Shown here: positions 34,022-42,282 of the stretch, piece after piece | Layout of the letters: each line of letters opens with the position of its first letter | Position numbering within the stretch: the first letter of the stretch is position 1 | Origin: Mycobacterium kubicae | Lineage (GTDB): Bacteria; Actinomycetota; Actinomycetes; Mycobacteriales; Mycobacteriaceae | Assembly: GCF_015689175.1 (NCBI RefSeq) | Contig: NZ_CP065047.1 | Coordinates: 1-64,000, forward strand | DNA: 64,000 nucleotides | Direction: 5' to 3' | Translations under genes and position numbers: made by a program | Notes under the pieces: model-generated | What the model saw: only the letters and a program-made list of their open reading frames with translations | Databases searched by the model: none | What the model was told of the DNA's origin: nothing

Positions 34022-34618
34022 ATGCGGGAGACGCCGACACGAGAACGGCTGGTCACCGAGGCCATGCGTCTGTTTGGTGAGCAGGGATACACCGCAACCA
34101 GCGTCGCGCAAATCGAGGCCGCCGCCGGTTTGGCGCCGGGCTCAGGAGCGCTTTACCACCACTTCAAATCCAAGGAAGCGCTGCTGGATGCCGGGATCGA
34201 CCGGCAACTAGACCGCCGCCACGCCATGCGCGACATCCGCGCGATTTTCTCCGGGCTCGGTGACCTGCGAAGTGAACTCACCATGCTAGGCCGGTACGTG
34301 CTGGCCGTGCTCGACGAGGAATCACAGCTACTCCAAATCGCCTCCCGCCTCCCCTTGGATCAGTCGACCCGACTCACCGGTGCCTACGCCGCGTTGTTCG
34401 AGGGGCTGTATGCCGAACTGGCCGGGTGGGTGACGGGCTGGATTCCAACAATCAACCCCGAGGGCGCCGCGGCCATCGGCGCCATTGCGGTCAACGCACT
34501 GCACGGCAAGCGGACGACAAGCGCCGTGTTTCATGCGCCAGCAGCCGATATGGCCGACGAGCAATACATCGCCGAGTGGACAGCCATGCTCGCCAGCCGA
34601 ATTGAATCGCTGCGCTGA
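34022..34618 (+). CDS. TetR-family transcriptional regulator
   Basis: 198 residues from ATG 34022, chosen over GTG 34001 because GGGAG lies 8 bases upstream. The N-terminal helix-turn-helix is RERLVTEAMRLFGEQGYTAT, then SVAQIEAAAGLAPGSGALYH and HFKSKEALL. The ligand-binding half is Leu/Ala-rich with no recognisable ligand signature. It is followed 7 bases later by a yrbE-type permease gene, the arrangement seen at mce operons (for example Mce3R). Confidence 0.88.
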   Translation: MRETPTRERLVTEAMRLFGEQGYTATSVAQIEAAAGLAPGSGALYHHFKSKEALLDAGIDRQLDRRHAMRDIRAIFSGLGDLRSELTMLGRYVLAVLDEESQLLQIASRLPLDQSTRLTGAYAALFEGLYAELAGWVTGWIPTINPEGAAAIGAIAVNALHGKRTTSAVFHAPAADMADEQYIAEWTAMLASRIESLR

Positions 34619-34625
34619 AGGATCC

Positions 34626-35429
34626 GTGATAACGATGTCATCGACAGACATGGCCGGTTATGTTCGGGACCGACTGCGGACGCCGGTGACAATGGTTGGC
34701 GGATTCTTTCGGATGTGCGTACTGACCGGAAAGGTGCTGTTCCGGTGGCCGTTCCAGTGGCGCGAGTTCATCTTCCAGTGCTGGTTTCTCATGCGCGTTT
34801 CGTTCTTGCCGGCCATGGCAGTATCGATCCCGCTCACGGTGCTGCTGATCTTCACGCTCAACGTTCTATTGGCCCAATTCGGCGCTGCCGACCTGTCCGG
34901 AGCCGGGGCAGCAATTGGCGCGGTCACCCAACTTGGCCCACAGGTCACTGTGCTGGTGCTAGCCGGTGCCGGGTCAACGGCGATCTGTGCCGACCTAGGG
35001 GCGCGCACTATCCGTGAAGAGATCGACGCCATGGAGGTGCTCGGCATCGACCCCATCCACCGGCTCGTCCTGCCTCGCGTGATCGCCGCGACCATCGTCG
35101 CCACACTGCTCAACGGCTTGGTCGTCACCGTCGGACTAGTAGGCGGCTACCTCTTCGGTGTCTACTTGCAGAACGTGTCGGGCGGCGCCTATCTCGCCAC
35201 GCTAACCACTATCACCGGCCTGCCCGAGGTGGTCATCGCGACAGTCAAAGCCGCGATGTTCGGACTGATCGCCGGCCTCGTCGGCTGCTACCGCGGGCTC
35301 ACTGTCCGCGGCGGCTCCAAGGGGCTGGGCACCGCCGTCAACGAGACCGTAGTGCTGTGCGTGGTTGCGCTGTTTACAGTCAACGTCGTACTCACCGCCA
35401 TCGGCGTGCGATTCGGCACAGGACGTTAG
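34626..35429 (+). CDS. Orphan YrbEA (MlaE-like) permease of an Mce transport system
   Basis: 267 residues from GTG 34626, with GAAGGA just upstream. MlaE/YrbE family permease that pairs with Mce proteins and an ATPase to move lipids across the envelope. Six hydrophobic segments and the family region GPQVTVLVLAGAGSTAICAD, LGARTIREEIDAMEVLGIDP are seen. In mce operons a yrbEB gene and six mce genes follow; here the next 200 bases hold nothing comparable. It may be a leftover of an mce operon or act with proteins encoded elsewhere. Confidence 0.87.
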   Translation: MITMSSTDMAGYVRDRLRTPVTMVGGFFRMCVLTGKVLFRWPFQWREFIFQCWFLMRVSFLPAMAVSIPLTVLLIFTLNVLLAQFGAADLSGAGAAIGAVTQLGPQVTVLVLAGAGSTAICADLGARTIREEIDAMEVLGIDPIHRLVLPRVIAATIVATLLNGLVVTVGLVGGYLFGVYLQNVSGGAYLATLTTITGLPEVVIATVKAAMFGLIAGLVGCYRGLTVRGGSKGLGTAVNETVVLCVVALFTVNVVLTAIGVRFGTGR

Positions 35430-35638
35430 GCGTCAACTGGACAACATGAGACAAGTGACCCATCCGTTGTTGTTGTGTGGGTGGAGAAAAGCGATGCCGG
35501 CCAATTATCGGCGATAGAACAACTGGTTACATACGTTGGCAGGCAACACAATCACTAGTGCGGCGAGGGTTTTTGCAGGATGCCTCGAACGTCTCGATGA
35601 CGAATTGGCTGGTGCTCACACCCGTAACCCGGCTAGCC

Positions 35639-35968
35639 CCACCGGCATTCGAGCTTCTAGCTCAAACAACCCGCACAGTCATCGATCTAATCCACGCCCG
35701 CGTCCTCGCCGACTTCCCCAACCTACGAATCATAGTGTCCCACGCCGCAGCCACACTGCCGGTAATCGCCACCCGCGTCGATCTCTTTGGCGCTGTTGCC
35801 AACCCAGGCGCACCCAATCGCCCCAGCATCCGCTCAAGCCTCTCCCAAATGCACTACGACCTGGCCGGCGCACCCGTGGACGAACAACTCGGCGCCCTGC
35901 TGTCCGTCGCCGACCAAACCCACCAGCACTACGGCAGCGACTACCCTTGCATACCCGAATCGGGATGA
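35639..35968 (+). pseudogene. Amidohydrolase (TIM-barrel) remnant
   Basis: An open stretch of about 110 codons with the C-terminal signature of amidohydrolase-2 (ACMSD-like) proteins: PPAFELLAQTTRTVIDLIHA, DFPNLRIIVSHAAATLPVIA, MHYDLAGAP and HYGSDYP. The metal-binding N-terminal HxH part is missing and the end is cut short after the GSDYP motif. Upstream frame to 35477 has no homology that I recognise. I read it as a fragment with both ends lost. Confidence 0.6.
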
Positions 35969-35986
35969 CGTTGCCTAGCAGCACAA

Positions 35987-36167
35987 CTCGAACACTCCCA
36001 ACACCTCAACCGAACAGCACGAGGGGCACCGGCCGACAACTCGCGACTCGAAGACTCCCAACACCTCAACCGAACAGCACGAGGGGCACCGGCCGACAAC
36101 TCGCGACTCGAAGACTCCCAACACCTCAACCGAACAGCACGAGGGGCACCGGCCGACAACTCGCGCG
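35987..36167. repeat. 60-bp tandem repeat, three copies
   Basis: Exact period of 60 bases: the segments 36001-36060 and 36061-36120 are identical, and 36121-36165 repeats the first 45 bases. A partial unit precedes at 35987-36000 with one change. The unit begins ACACCTCAACCGAACAGCAC. It is open in both strands for 20 codons per unit, but no start or known protein surrounds it. The size and structure fit a mycobacterial VNTR/minisatellite. Confidence 0.92.
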
Positions 36168-36643
36168 CGCTGTTCCCCCGGCTAGCCGGCACATGAAGCC
36201 CTCTAACAGGTACTACCCAAACCCGCCAACAATTCTGCGTCCCAGGCTTGGTCGCGTACCGCTCACAGGTCGCACTTCAGGCAGGCGCCGATCGTGCCGT
36301 CGCGGAGTTCGCCGTGCTCGGTCATTCGACAGTCACAGTGCGTCGGGGATAGCACTTTGCTCACTGTCTGACGCCACGCCGTGCTGCTGGCGTTAAGCGG
36401 TGGCGGTGGCCCAATGTTGGCGGAGCAGAGGGATGAACTGGTGTGCGTATTCATCGGGAAAGTGCATGCGGGCGCCGTCGATCATCTGGATGCCAACCGT
36501 TGACGGGATGAGGCGGGCCAACCGGTGTGCCCATCTGGTAATGAAGAGGGGGTCTGCGGTGCCCCACACGATGACCTGTTCCCGATTTCCCGGACACCGA
36601 GGTTGAGGCGATGATCGTCTCAAGGGAAGGAGTCCGAGAGAAG

Positions 36644-36931
36644 ATGCCTGCTGCTCATCCGGAGGAGTTTCGCCGTCGTGCGGTGGAGTTGGCCCGTCTG
36701 CGGGAGAAGCCGATCGCCAAGGTTGCCAAAGATCTGGGGATCAGCGAGTCCTGTTTGCGTCGATGGATGGATCTGGCCGACGTTGAGGAGGGCCACAAAG
36801 AGGGCCTGACCCGCGATGAGCGCGCTGAACTGGTGCGGCTGCGCCGAGAAAAGCGGGTTCTGGAGATGGAAGTGGAGATCCTCAAACGGGCCAGCGCCTA
36901 CTTCGCCCGGGACAACATCCTCCCAAAATAG
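36644..36931 (+). CDS. IS3-family transposase OrfA
   Basis: 95 residues from ATG 36644 (MPAAHPEEFRRRAVELARLR); an ATG at 36611 is in frame. The N-terminal helix-turn-helix (KVAKDLGISESCLRRWMDLA) binds the element ends and the rest is a leucine-zipper-like coiled coil (LVRLRREKRVLEMEVEILKR). It ends in LPK-stop, with the slippery heptamer CCCAAAA at 36922-36928 just before the TAG. Confidence 0.93.
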   Translation: MPAAHPEEFRRRAVELARLREKPIAKVAKDLGISESCLRRWMDLADVEEGHKEGLTRDERAELVRLRREKRVLEMEVEILKRASAYFARDNILPK

Positions 36932-37797
36932 GGTTCCGGCTGGTCCAAGAGCTGGCTGCGCAGGGCTTCCCTGTCGCGCTGACCTGCCGGATCCTGCAGG
37001 TGTCGACGTCCGGCTATTACGAATGGCGCACTCGGCCGGCCTGCGATCGCGACCGCCACGACGCCGAGCTGGCCAACACCATCACCGCAATTCACACCGC
37101 GTCGCGTCAAACCTACGGGGTGCGCCGTATCCAGGCTGAGCTGCGTCACGGCCATGGGATTGAGGTCAGCCATAAGCGGGTGTGGCGGTGCATGAAACTG
37201 GTTGGCGTGCAGGGCGTTCATCGCCGCCGCTGGAGGCGGGAACCGCCGGCGGCCGCATCGTGGCCGGATCTGGTTCAGCGGCAGTTCCGCGCCGAAGGTC
37301 CCGACCGGTTGTGGGTCACCGACATCACCCAGCACCGCACCTGCGAAGGCTGGATATACGCCGCGGTCGTGCTCGACGTGTACTCCCGCCGGGTAGTGGG
37401 CTGGTCGATCGCAGATCACCTCCGCACCGAACTGGTCGCCGACGCCCTGGACATGGCCCGCCTACGCCGCAAACCCGTTGGCACAGTGGTCCATTCGGAC
37501 CGTGGGACTCAATACACCTCGTGGCTTTTCGGCCACCGGCTACGCGAGGCCGGCCTGCTGGGCTCCATGGGGCGAGTCGCTTCTGCGTTCGATAACGCGA
37601 TGATCGAATCGTTCTTCGGCTCTATGCAGATCGAGCTCCTCGACCGCCGCACCTGGAACACCCGCGCCGAGCTCGCCACAGCAATCTTTGAATACATCGA
37701 AGCCTTCTACAACCCGGTGCGCCGCCACAGTGCCCTGGACTACCGCAGCCCCATCGACTACGAAAGACACCACACGACCACGAACACGGCCGCGTGA
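36928..37797 (+). CDS. IS3-family transposase OrfB (made by -1 frameshift)
   Basis: The catalytic half, 289 residues in the -1 frame relative to OrfA: GFRLVQELAAQGFPVALTCR, then SGYYEWRTRPACDRDRHDAE. It has an HTH_21 region (YGVRRIQAELRHGHGIEVSH) and the rve integrase core with DDE residues: Asp in LWVTDITQHRTCEG, Asp in VVHSDRGTQY, and Glu in FFGSMQIELL. Fusion with OrfA would arise by slippage at CCCAAAA, giving the active transposase; a GTG at 37000 is another entry. Confidence 0.92.
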   Translation: MGFRLVQELAAQGFPVALTCRILQVSTSGYYEWRTRPACDRDRHDAELANTITAIHTASRQTYGVRRIQAELRHGHGIEVSHKRVWRCMKLVGVQGVHRRRWRREPPAAASWPDLVQRQFRAEGPDRLWVTDITQHRTCEGWIYAAVVLDVYSRRVVGWSIADHLRTELVADALDMARLRRKPVGTVVHSDRGTQYTSWLFGHRLREAGLLGSMGRVASAFDNAMIESFFGSMQIELLDRRTWNTRAELATAIFEYIEAFYNPVRRHSALDYRSPIDYERHHTTTNTAA

Positions 37798-38598
37798 ACA
37801 CCCAACACCAACCGTCCGGGGAACCGGGAACAGGTCACGATGAGAGTGGGTGCTGTGAGTTGACTCAGGTGAGGTCGAACCGCCGCGAGGTCGGTTGAGG
37901 ACAGTGCGGTAATTATGCGGCTGAGCGCGCGTGCGGCCACCGCCGTGCCTAAAACTGGTTCGATGTAGGCGTCGACGATCTCTCTGGGGAGGCGGCGCGG
38001 ATGTTGATAGCCGATGCCGAGAACTCGCTGCATAAGGGGACGTCGCGTGGCGACATGTGGCCCAATCTTGATAATCAGTCCCAAGCGCGCGGCCACGGTC
38101 ACTGGTTTGAAAATCAGTGGTGGGGTGTTGCCCTCGGTGTCGCAGTTGGTGAGGGTTAACGTGAGCAGTCGGTCACCCAGGTGCGCTGCGACGATCTGAG
38201 CCATCGCGCCGCCGGTGTCGTTGGCGACCAGGTCTATCCGGTTCAGGTTCAAGTGGTCGCAAAGTTCGATGACTCGTCGGGCCAGCCCGGTCAGTGAGAC
38301 ATCGGCGTGCTTGTCTGCAGGGGGGTGCGTCCGTGTCCGGGCAGGTCGGCCGCGACGCATCGGCGCTGATCGTGGGCGACATCGGAGATTACGTGCCGCC
38401 ACAAGAGACTGTTGGTGATAAGGCCGTGAACAAAGACCGCGGTCCGGCCGTGGCCCACGTCGACATAGTTGATCCGTCCAGATGCTGTTGCGGCACTTTT
38501 GAAGTTAGCTTGCAACGCTGCAATCTCGATAAGTACCCACCCCCTTGCGCCGGAAATACCTGCGATATATCTCATACCCAAGGTATGTGAAGTGGTTG

Positions 38599-38697
38599 AT
38601 GGCGACTATTCGCTATGCCACGGATGGTGTCGAGACCCGCTGGGCGGAGTACGCCGAGAAGCCTGCGGCAATGCTGCAGGCCGCCGCCGCCGCTTAA
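38599..38697 (+). CDS. Very short ORF, possible remnant
   Basis: A 32-codon ORF, MATIRYATDGVETRWAEYAE, KPAAMLQAAAAA, with no clear ribosome binding site (GTGAAGTGG upstream). It reads as natural protein sequence but has no family I recognise. It may be the start of a gene cut off by a rearrangement next to the broken hydrolase. Confidence 0.2.
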   Translation: MATIRYATDGVETRWAEYAEKPAAMLQAAAAA

Positions 38698-38710
38698 GTA
38701 TGCGACGAAG

Positions 38711-39283
38711 TCAGCCGGAATAAGTCGGAGAACCCCAGTCGACTATTCGGATAGCGCGATCTGGGTGTTCCCAGCCAAACGCGAGGGTTCGCGCCCGCAG
38801 GCCGGACTCGACTGCTTTGAGTTCGTCGACGCCTCCCTGGTCGGGCGCGCCAGTTCGGCCGCCGCGTATCACGGCCGCGAGTTGTGTCCCTGAGTCAAGC
38901 GGAATTACATCCACAAGCGCACCTGGCTGCTCCGGCGGTCGCAAACCTGTCTCGCCCAGGAGTATCTGCACTTCAATGCTGCTCGCTCGAGGAGCGACCG
39001 ATTCCCAGTGGTAGATCCGTGGGTTGGTGAACCGCCGTTGATCTACGGTGGGCGGCGCCAGCGCGTCACGGTGGAACACGATGGTAGCGGCGGTGCACCA
39101 GCCGCCACTGGTGTACACCGCACGCATCCAATAATCGGTAATGGACACCTCCGGCTCAGTGGCTAGTCGCGGCCGAGAGAAATCGCCTGCTAGGTGAGCA
39201 AACCAGCTGCCTTGCAACAGCTTCAGTTTGATCCGGCCGCGGAGCTGGTCGTTGCCGATGATCACCTCGTTTTTAGTGGTCAC
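38711..39283 (-). CDS. Hypothetical protein, unassigned
   Basis: 190 residues from GTG 39283 (TTKNEVIIGNDQLRGRIKLK); the frame stays open to 39475 but the extra N-terminus is Cys-rich and unlikely. No family was recognised. The composition looks natural, with SITDYWMRAVYTSGGWCTAA in the middle and ALVDVIPLDSGTQLAAVIRG near the end. No signal peptide or membrane helix. It lies between IS-related debris, so its gene state is uncertain. Confidence 0.5.
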   Translation of the reverse strand: MTTKNEVIIGNDQLRGRIKLKLLQGSWFAHLAGDFSRPRLATEPEVSITDYWMRAVYTSGGWCTAATIVFHRDALAPPTVDQRRFTNPRIYHWESVAPRASSIEVQILLGETGLRPPEQPGALVDVIPLDSGTQLAAVIRGGRTGAPDQGGVDELKAVESGLRARTLAFGWEHPDRAIRIVDWGSPTYSG

Positions 39284-39530
39284 ACGAACACACCAGGTCA
39301 GCGACCGATAGCCGGCAGCGCTCGCAATTCTCCAGCAGAGGCGATCACGGCATGTGTCGGTAGTGGGTTGCCGTGCAGCCCCCATGCGCGCCATCGCATC
39401 ACAGCAGCATAAGCCTGTAGAACACAGCATCGGAAGAGCCGCAACATCCGGTTTCGGCCGGGTTGCGTCCACCAAGGTGTGTACGAGTCGGGCCGTGAGT
39501 TGAGGACCGGCGTGTCGCAGCCGGGTAGAT

Positions 39531-40640
39531 GAGGGTCATCGCGTGATTCTTCGAGAGACCGACCAAAGTCACTCGAGCAAAGGAATCTACGCGATGACCG
39601 CTGCCCACGATATCGACTGGCCACAGCTACTGGCGGAACGACTCATCACCACCCACCCCGACGTACTGCGCGAGCTGCTGGCCACGTTCATCCACACCCT
39701 GATGGGAGCAGAAGCCGACGCGGTGTGCGGCGCGGGCTACGGCCAACGCAGCGCCGAACGCACCAATCAACGCAACGGCTACCGACACCGTCAATTCGAC
39801 ACCCGCGCGGGCAGTTTGGATCTGGCGATCCCCAAGCTGCGGCAGGGTCTTACTTCCCGGACTGGTTGCTGGAACGGCGCAAACGCGCTGAACGGGCCCT
39901 GACGACGGTGGTGACGACGTGTTATCTGCTCGGGGTGTCCACTCGGCGGATGGACAAACTCGTCGAGACCCTCGGGATCACCAGCTTGTCAAAGTCGCAG
40001 GTGTCGGTGATGGCCAAAGAACTCGACACCGCCGTCGAGGCGTTTCGCACCCGCCCGCTCGACGCCGGCCCGTACACGTTCATGGCCGCCGATGCTTTGG
40101 TCCTGAAGGTCCGGGACGCCGGCCGGGTGGTCAATGTCGCGGGGTGCTGACGTTCTGCGCTCCCTGACCGCCCGCGGCCTGTCCGGGGTGCGACGATCAC
40201 CAGCGATGCTCACGCCGGACTCTTATCGGCGATCGGCGCGACCCTGCCCGGTGCGTCCTGGCAGCGGTGTCGCACCCACTACGCCACCAACCTCATGGCC
40301 ATCACGCCGAAATCCTCGTGGCCGTGTCAAAACGCTGCTGCACTCAGTGTTCGACCAACCCGACGCGCAATCCGTTGCAGCACAATTCGATCGGACTCAA
40401 CAAAGAAATCCGACGCCGCACCGACGTCATCGGAATCTTCCCCGACCGCGATGCACTGATCCGCCTCGTCGGCGCCGTCCTGGTAGAACTACACGACGAA
40501 TGGGCCGAATCACGCCGCTATCTAGGCCTATACGTCCTCAGCAAATCCCGCCTTACCACCGACACCACCACAGAACAGGAGGCCACCCCAGCGGCACTGA
40601 CCGCGTAATCACCAAGTCGAAGAATCACACGACGACGTCA
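39531..40640 (+). mobile_element. Decayed IS256-family element with both inverted repeats
   Basis: Ends carry near-perfect inverted repeats: TCGCGTGATTCTTCGA at 39539-39554 and TCGAAGAATCACACGA at 40617-40632 (15 of 16 match). Between them is a mutator-type transposase broken into pieces. The span of about 1.1 kb is shorter than a complete element of roughly 1.4 kb, so material has been lost internally. Confidence 0.8.
39594..40608 (+). pseudogene. IS256-family (mutator-type) transposase, degenerate
   Basis: Starts MTAAHDIDWPQLLAERLITT, with TLMGAEADAVCGAGYGQRSA and NGYRHRQFDTRAGSLDLAIP. A frameshift at about 39847 moves the coding sequence to a frame with DWLLERRKRAERALTTVVTT and GITSLSKSQVSVMAKELDTA. 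Sequence between VVNVA (about 40140) and ARGLSGV (about 40170) is missing, and another gap lies between SVAAQFDR and [20 protein letters not shown], which is in a third frame. Not functional. Confidence 0.85.
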
Positions 40641-40750
40641 TACACCACGTCCATGGACTTGACCCAGATAACCCCTGCCATTGGCGCGTCACCGAACACT
40701 CCTTACTACGAAGTGTTGCAATTACCCCCTGAACCCACGACGGCATCGGC

Positions 40751-40948
40751 ATGCATTGGAAGGGCCCACAGGTCACCGTCATCGAGACCACGCCAGACCG
40801 CGTCGTAGTCCTCGACCGCACTACCGGAGCCGTGCTGCGAGAACTGATCCGCGGGCCGGTCGCCTACCACAGCAATGGCAGAAAGCGCGGCCGGCCCCGC
40901 AAGGACGCCCAACCGCCGACAGCACCGCTACTGTCAGCGATGTCCTGA
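40751..40948 (+). pseudogene. Possible C-terminal fragment of an IS481-type transposase
   Basis: An open stretch of 65 codons: GPQVTVIETTPDRVVVLDRT, TGAVLRELIRGPVAYHSNGR, KRGRPRKDAQPPTAPLLSAM. This resembles the beta-strand C-terminal tail of IS481-like transposases. No catalytic part lies upstream in any frame. The rest of the interval 40641-41126 holds nothing recognisable. Confidence 0.3.
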
Positions 40949-41126
40949 CAACAACGTGTCAGGGATGTTCGCCCGGCGCGAGAACGAGCCGGGCGAATCG
41001 CCAACATGGTAAGTGGACGCTCTGCCATCCGTGGGACCCTGTACCTGCATGGTCATAGCGGGAGAACCTTTGCGAAGCGGCGGGTACCCACGTAGCAAGC
41101 GCCGCAACTCCATAACTTGGTGTCCC

Positions 41127-41831
41127 TCAATGAGAGACTTCGTCGAGGCCATTGGTGGTAAGGGTTGCAGTCATTGCCGCGACAACGCGATCGGCGGGCC
41201 AATCATCGGGGGCCGAGATCAGTCTCCCCTCGGCCAGCTCTCTGGATGCCAATCCTTTCGCCAGCTTTTTGATGGGTCCGACGCGTCCGCTAATCCATGT
41301 TCGGTACCCGACGGGGATCTTCCAACCGCCGCGACGAGCAGTTCGGTTCACCGCCGAGTCGGCCAGACTCAAGGCCAGCGGCTTCCAAGCCTCAACCACA
41401 GCCACGCAGAGGGTGTCACCAATATGCCCGGTAACACCGCCCGACACCAGCTCACGCAGGTCTATCGAAACGGTATGCAGCGGAACACGCCTGCCGATCG
41501 AGCGCGAACCTGCCGAGACCTGCGCATGAAGCACCATGCGCGGGCTGGCACCTGACAGCGTGAAGACATAACCGCTCTCCGGTTCTGGATCGCCGAAAGT
41601 CCCGACTGATACGTGACCTCTGACAATATCTGCGAGTGCATCTGGTGACCCATCCCACCGTTCATGCTGCGGAGTTTCCCACGCCGAGATGCCCAGCGCT
41701 GCCCCCAACGTAACAAGCAGTGTGCCGGTACGCTCAGCGATCCACTCTGCTGACTCGCCAGTAGCAGCCCATATCGCATTGAGCGACACATCGGCAGCCC
41801 ACACGGGCCGCACCCGCGAGGCAGGGGCCAC
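41127..41831 (-). CDS. Hypothetical protein, unassigned
   Basis: 234 residues from GTG 41831 (APASRVRPVWAADVSLNAIW). Trp-rich, no membrane helix, and an organised-looking body: ISAWETPQHERWDGSPDALA, FTLSGASPRMVLHAQVSAGS, VPVGYRTWISGRVGP-like sequence. No family was recognised with confidence. The fold could be that of a small immunity-type protein, but that is only an impression. Start uncertain. Confidence 0.5.
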   Translation of the reverse strand: MAPASRVRPVWAADVSLNAIWAATGESAEWIAERTGTLLVTLGAALGISAWETPQHERWDGSPDALADIVRGHVSVGTFGDPEPESGYVFTLSGASPRMVLHAQVSAGSRSIGRRVPLHTVSIDLRELVSGGVTGHIGDTLCVAVVEAWKPLALSLADSAVNRTARRGGWKIPVGYRTWISGRVGPIKKLAKGLASRELAEGRLISAPDDWPADRVVAAMTATLTTNGLDEVSH

Positions 41832-41911
41832 AGCTGCGGAGTGTAGATGACACCTAAGTTGGACAACCGACGCCGCCGGCGTGCGCCGGGCAAGGGTGGT
41901 GCCATTTCGCC

Positions 41912-42127
41912 ATGCTTGGCGCGGCGTTCAAGCTCTTGTCCGACGACGACTTACGCGACTTGCCCGCGCTCAACATCGCGGGCGAGCTTCAGGAGCAAGG
42001 AGAACACGTGCGACCGTCGCAGCGAGCGGTCCTACGTCAGGTAGGCCGCAGAGGCCACAAGATCGATGAGGCCATGAGCCGCGGGTTTCATGGCGAGATG
42101 GCCCGCCGCTTCGGTGATTACCGGTGA
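41912..42127 (+). CDS. Short hypothetical ORF
   Basis: 71 residues from ATG 41912: MLGAAFKLLSDDDLRDLPAL, NIAGELQEQGEHVRPSQRAV, LRQVGRRGHKIDEAMSRGFH, GEMARRFGDYR. Charged, no known family. It runs divergently from the 234-residue gene, 80 bases away. The regular amphipathic pattern suggests coding, but nothing else supports it. The following interval to 42282 holds nothing I can name. Confidence 0.3.
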   Translation: MLGAAFKLLSDDDLRDLPALNIAGELQEQGEHVRPSQRAVLRQVGRRGHKIDEAMSRGFHGEMARRFGDYR

Positions 42128-42282
42128 AGCTCGCTACGGTGAAAGTTCTATTGTGCGACGCCGAGCACTCGGTCCACCACCGATCGGGGGATTGCGCTTG
42201 TGAACCGCAGTGACCACTGTTGCGCCCTCCTCAGGCGGTGCGTTCCAAGATCAGTACTCGTCGGATGGTCTACTTCCCATGC

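Larger units (their letters stand above)
36572..37837 (+). mobile_element. Complete IS3-family insertion sequence, 1266 bp
   Basis: Both ends are visible. Left TGACCTGTTCCCGATTTCCC (from 36572) and, reversed, right TGACCTGTTCCCGGTTCCCC (from 37837) form inverted repeats matching at 22 of 24 positions. Ends are TG...CA, the IS3 pattern. The 3-base flank CGA occurs on both sides (36569-36571 and 37838-37840), the usual IS3 target duplication. It encodes orfA and orfB with a programmed frameshift site. The element inserted in the alpha/beta hydrolase gene and seems intact. Confidence 0.93.
36393..38581 (-). pseudogene. Alpha/beta hydrolase gene broken by an IS3-type insertion and a frameshift
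   Basis: The N-terminal part (38581 down to 37838) shows GRINYVDVGHGRTAVFVHGL, then DLVANDTGGAMAQIVAAHLG and ends at LTAPTLIV; the C-terminal part (36571 to 36393) continues WGTADPLFITRWAHRLARLI and stops after FIPLLRQHWATATA. Deleting the element plus one 3-base duplication rejoins the frame exactly (TLIV-WGTADP). A second defect is a one-base change in a C6 tract near 38325, where the frame shifts from HGRTPLQ to PADKHADVS. The protein looks like a haloalkane-dehalogenase-type hydrolase. The C-tract indel could be a sequencing error. Confidence 0.85.

Noticed and set aside
31734..36000. Phage integration at tRNA-Leu
   Set aside because: No integrase and no repeated tRNA 3' end was found in the window.
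35987..36167. CRISPR-like array
   Set aside because: Units are contiguous with no spacers and no cas genes are nearby; it is a simple tandem repeat.
36263..36454. Cys-containing minus-strand ORF (HCDCRMTEHGELRDGTIG)
   Set aside because: Overlaps the end of the hydrolase remnant; no start signal or recognisable family.
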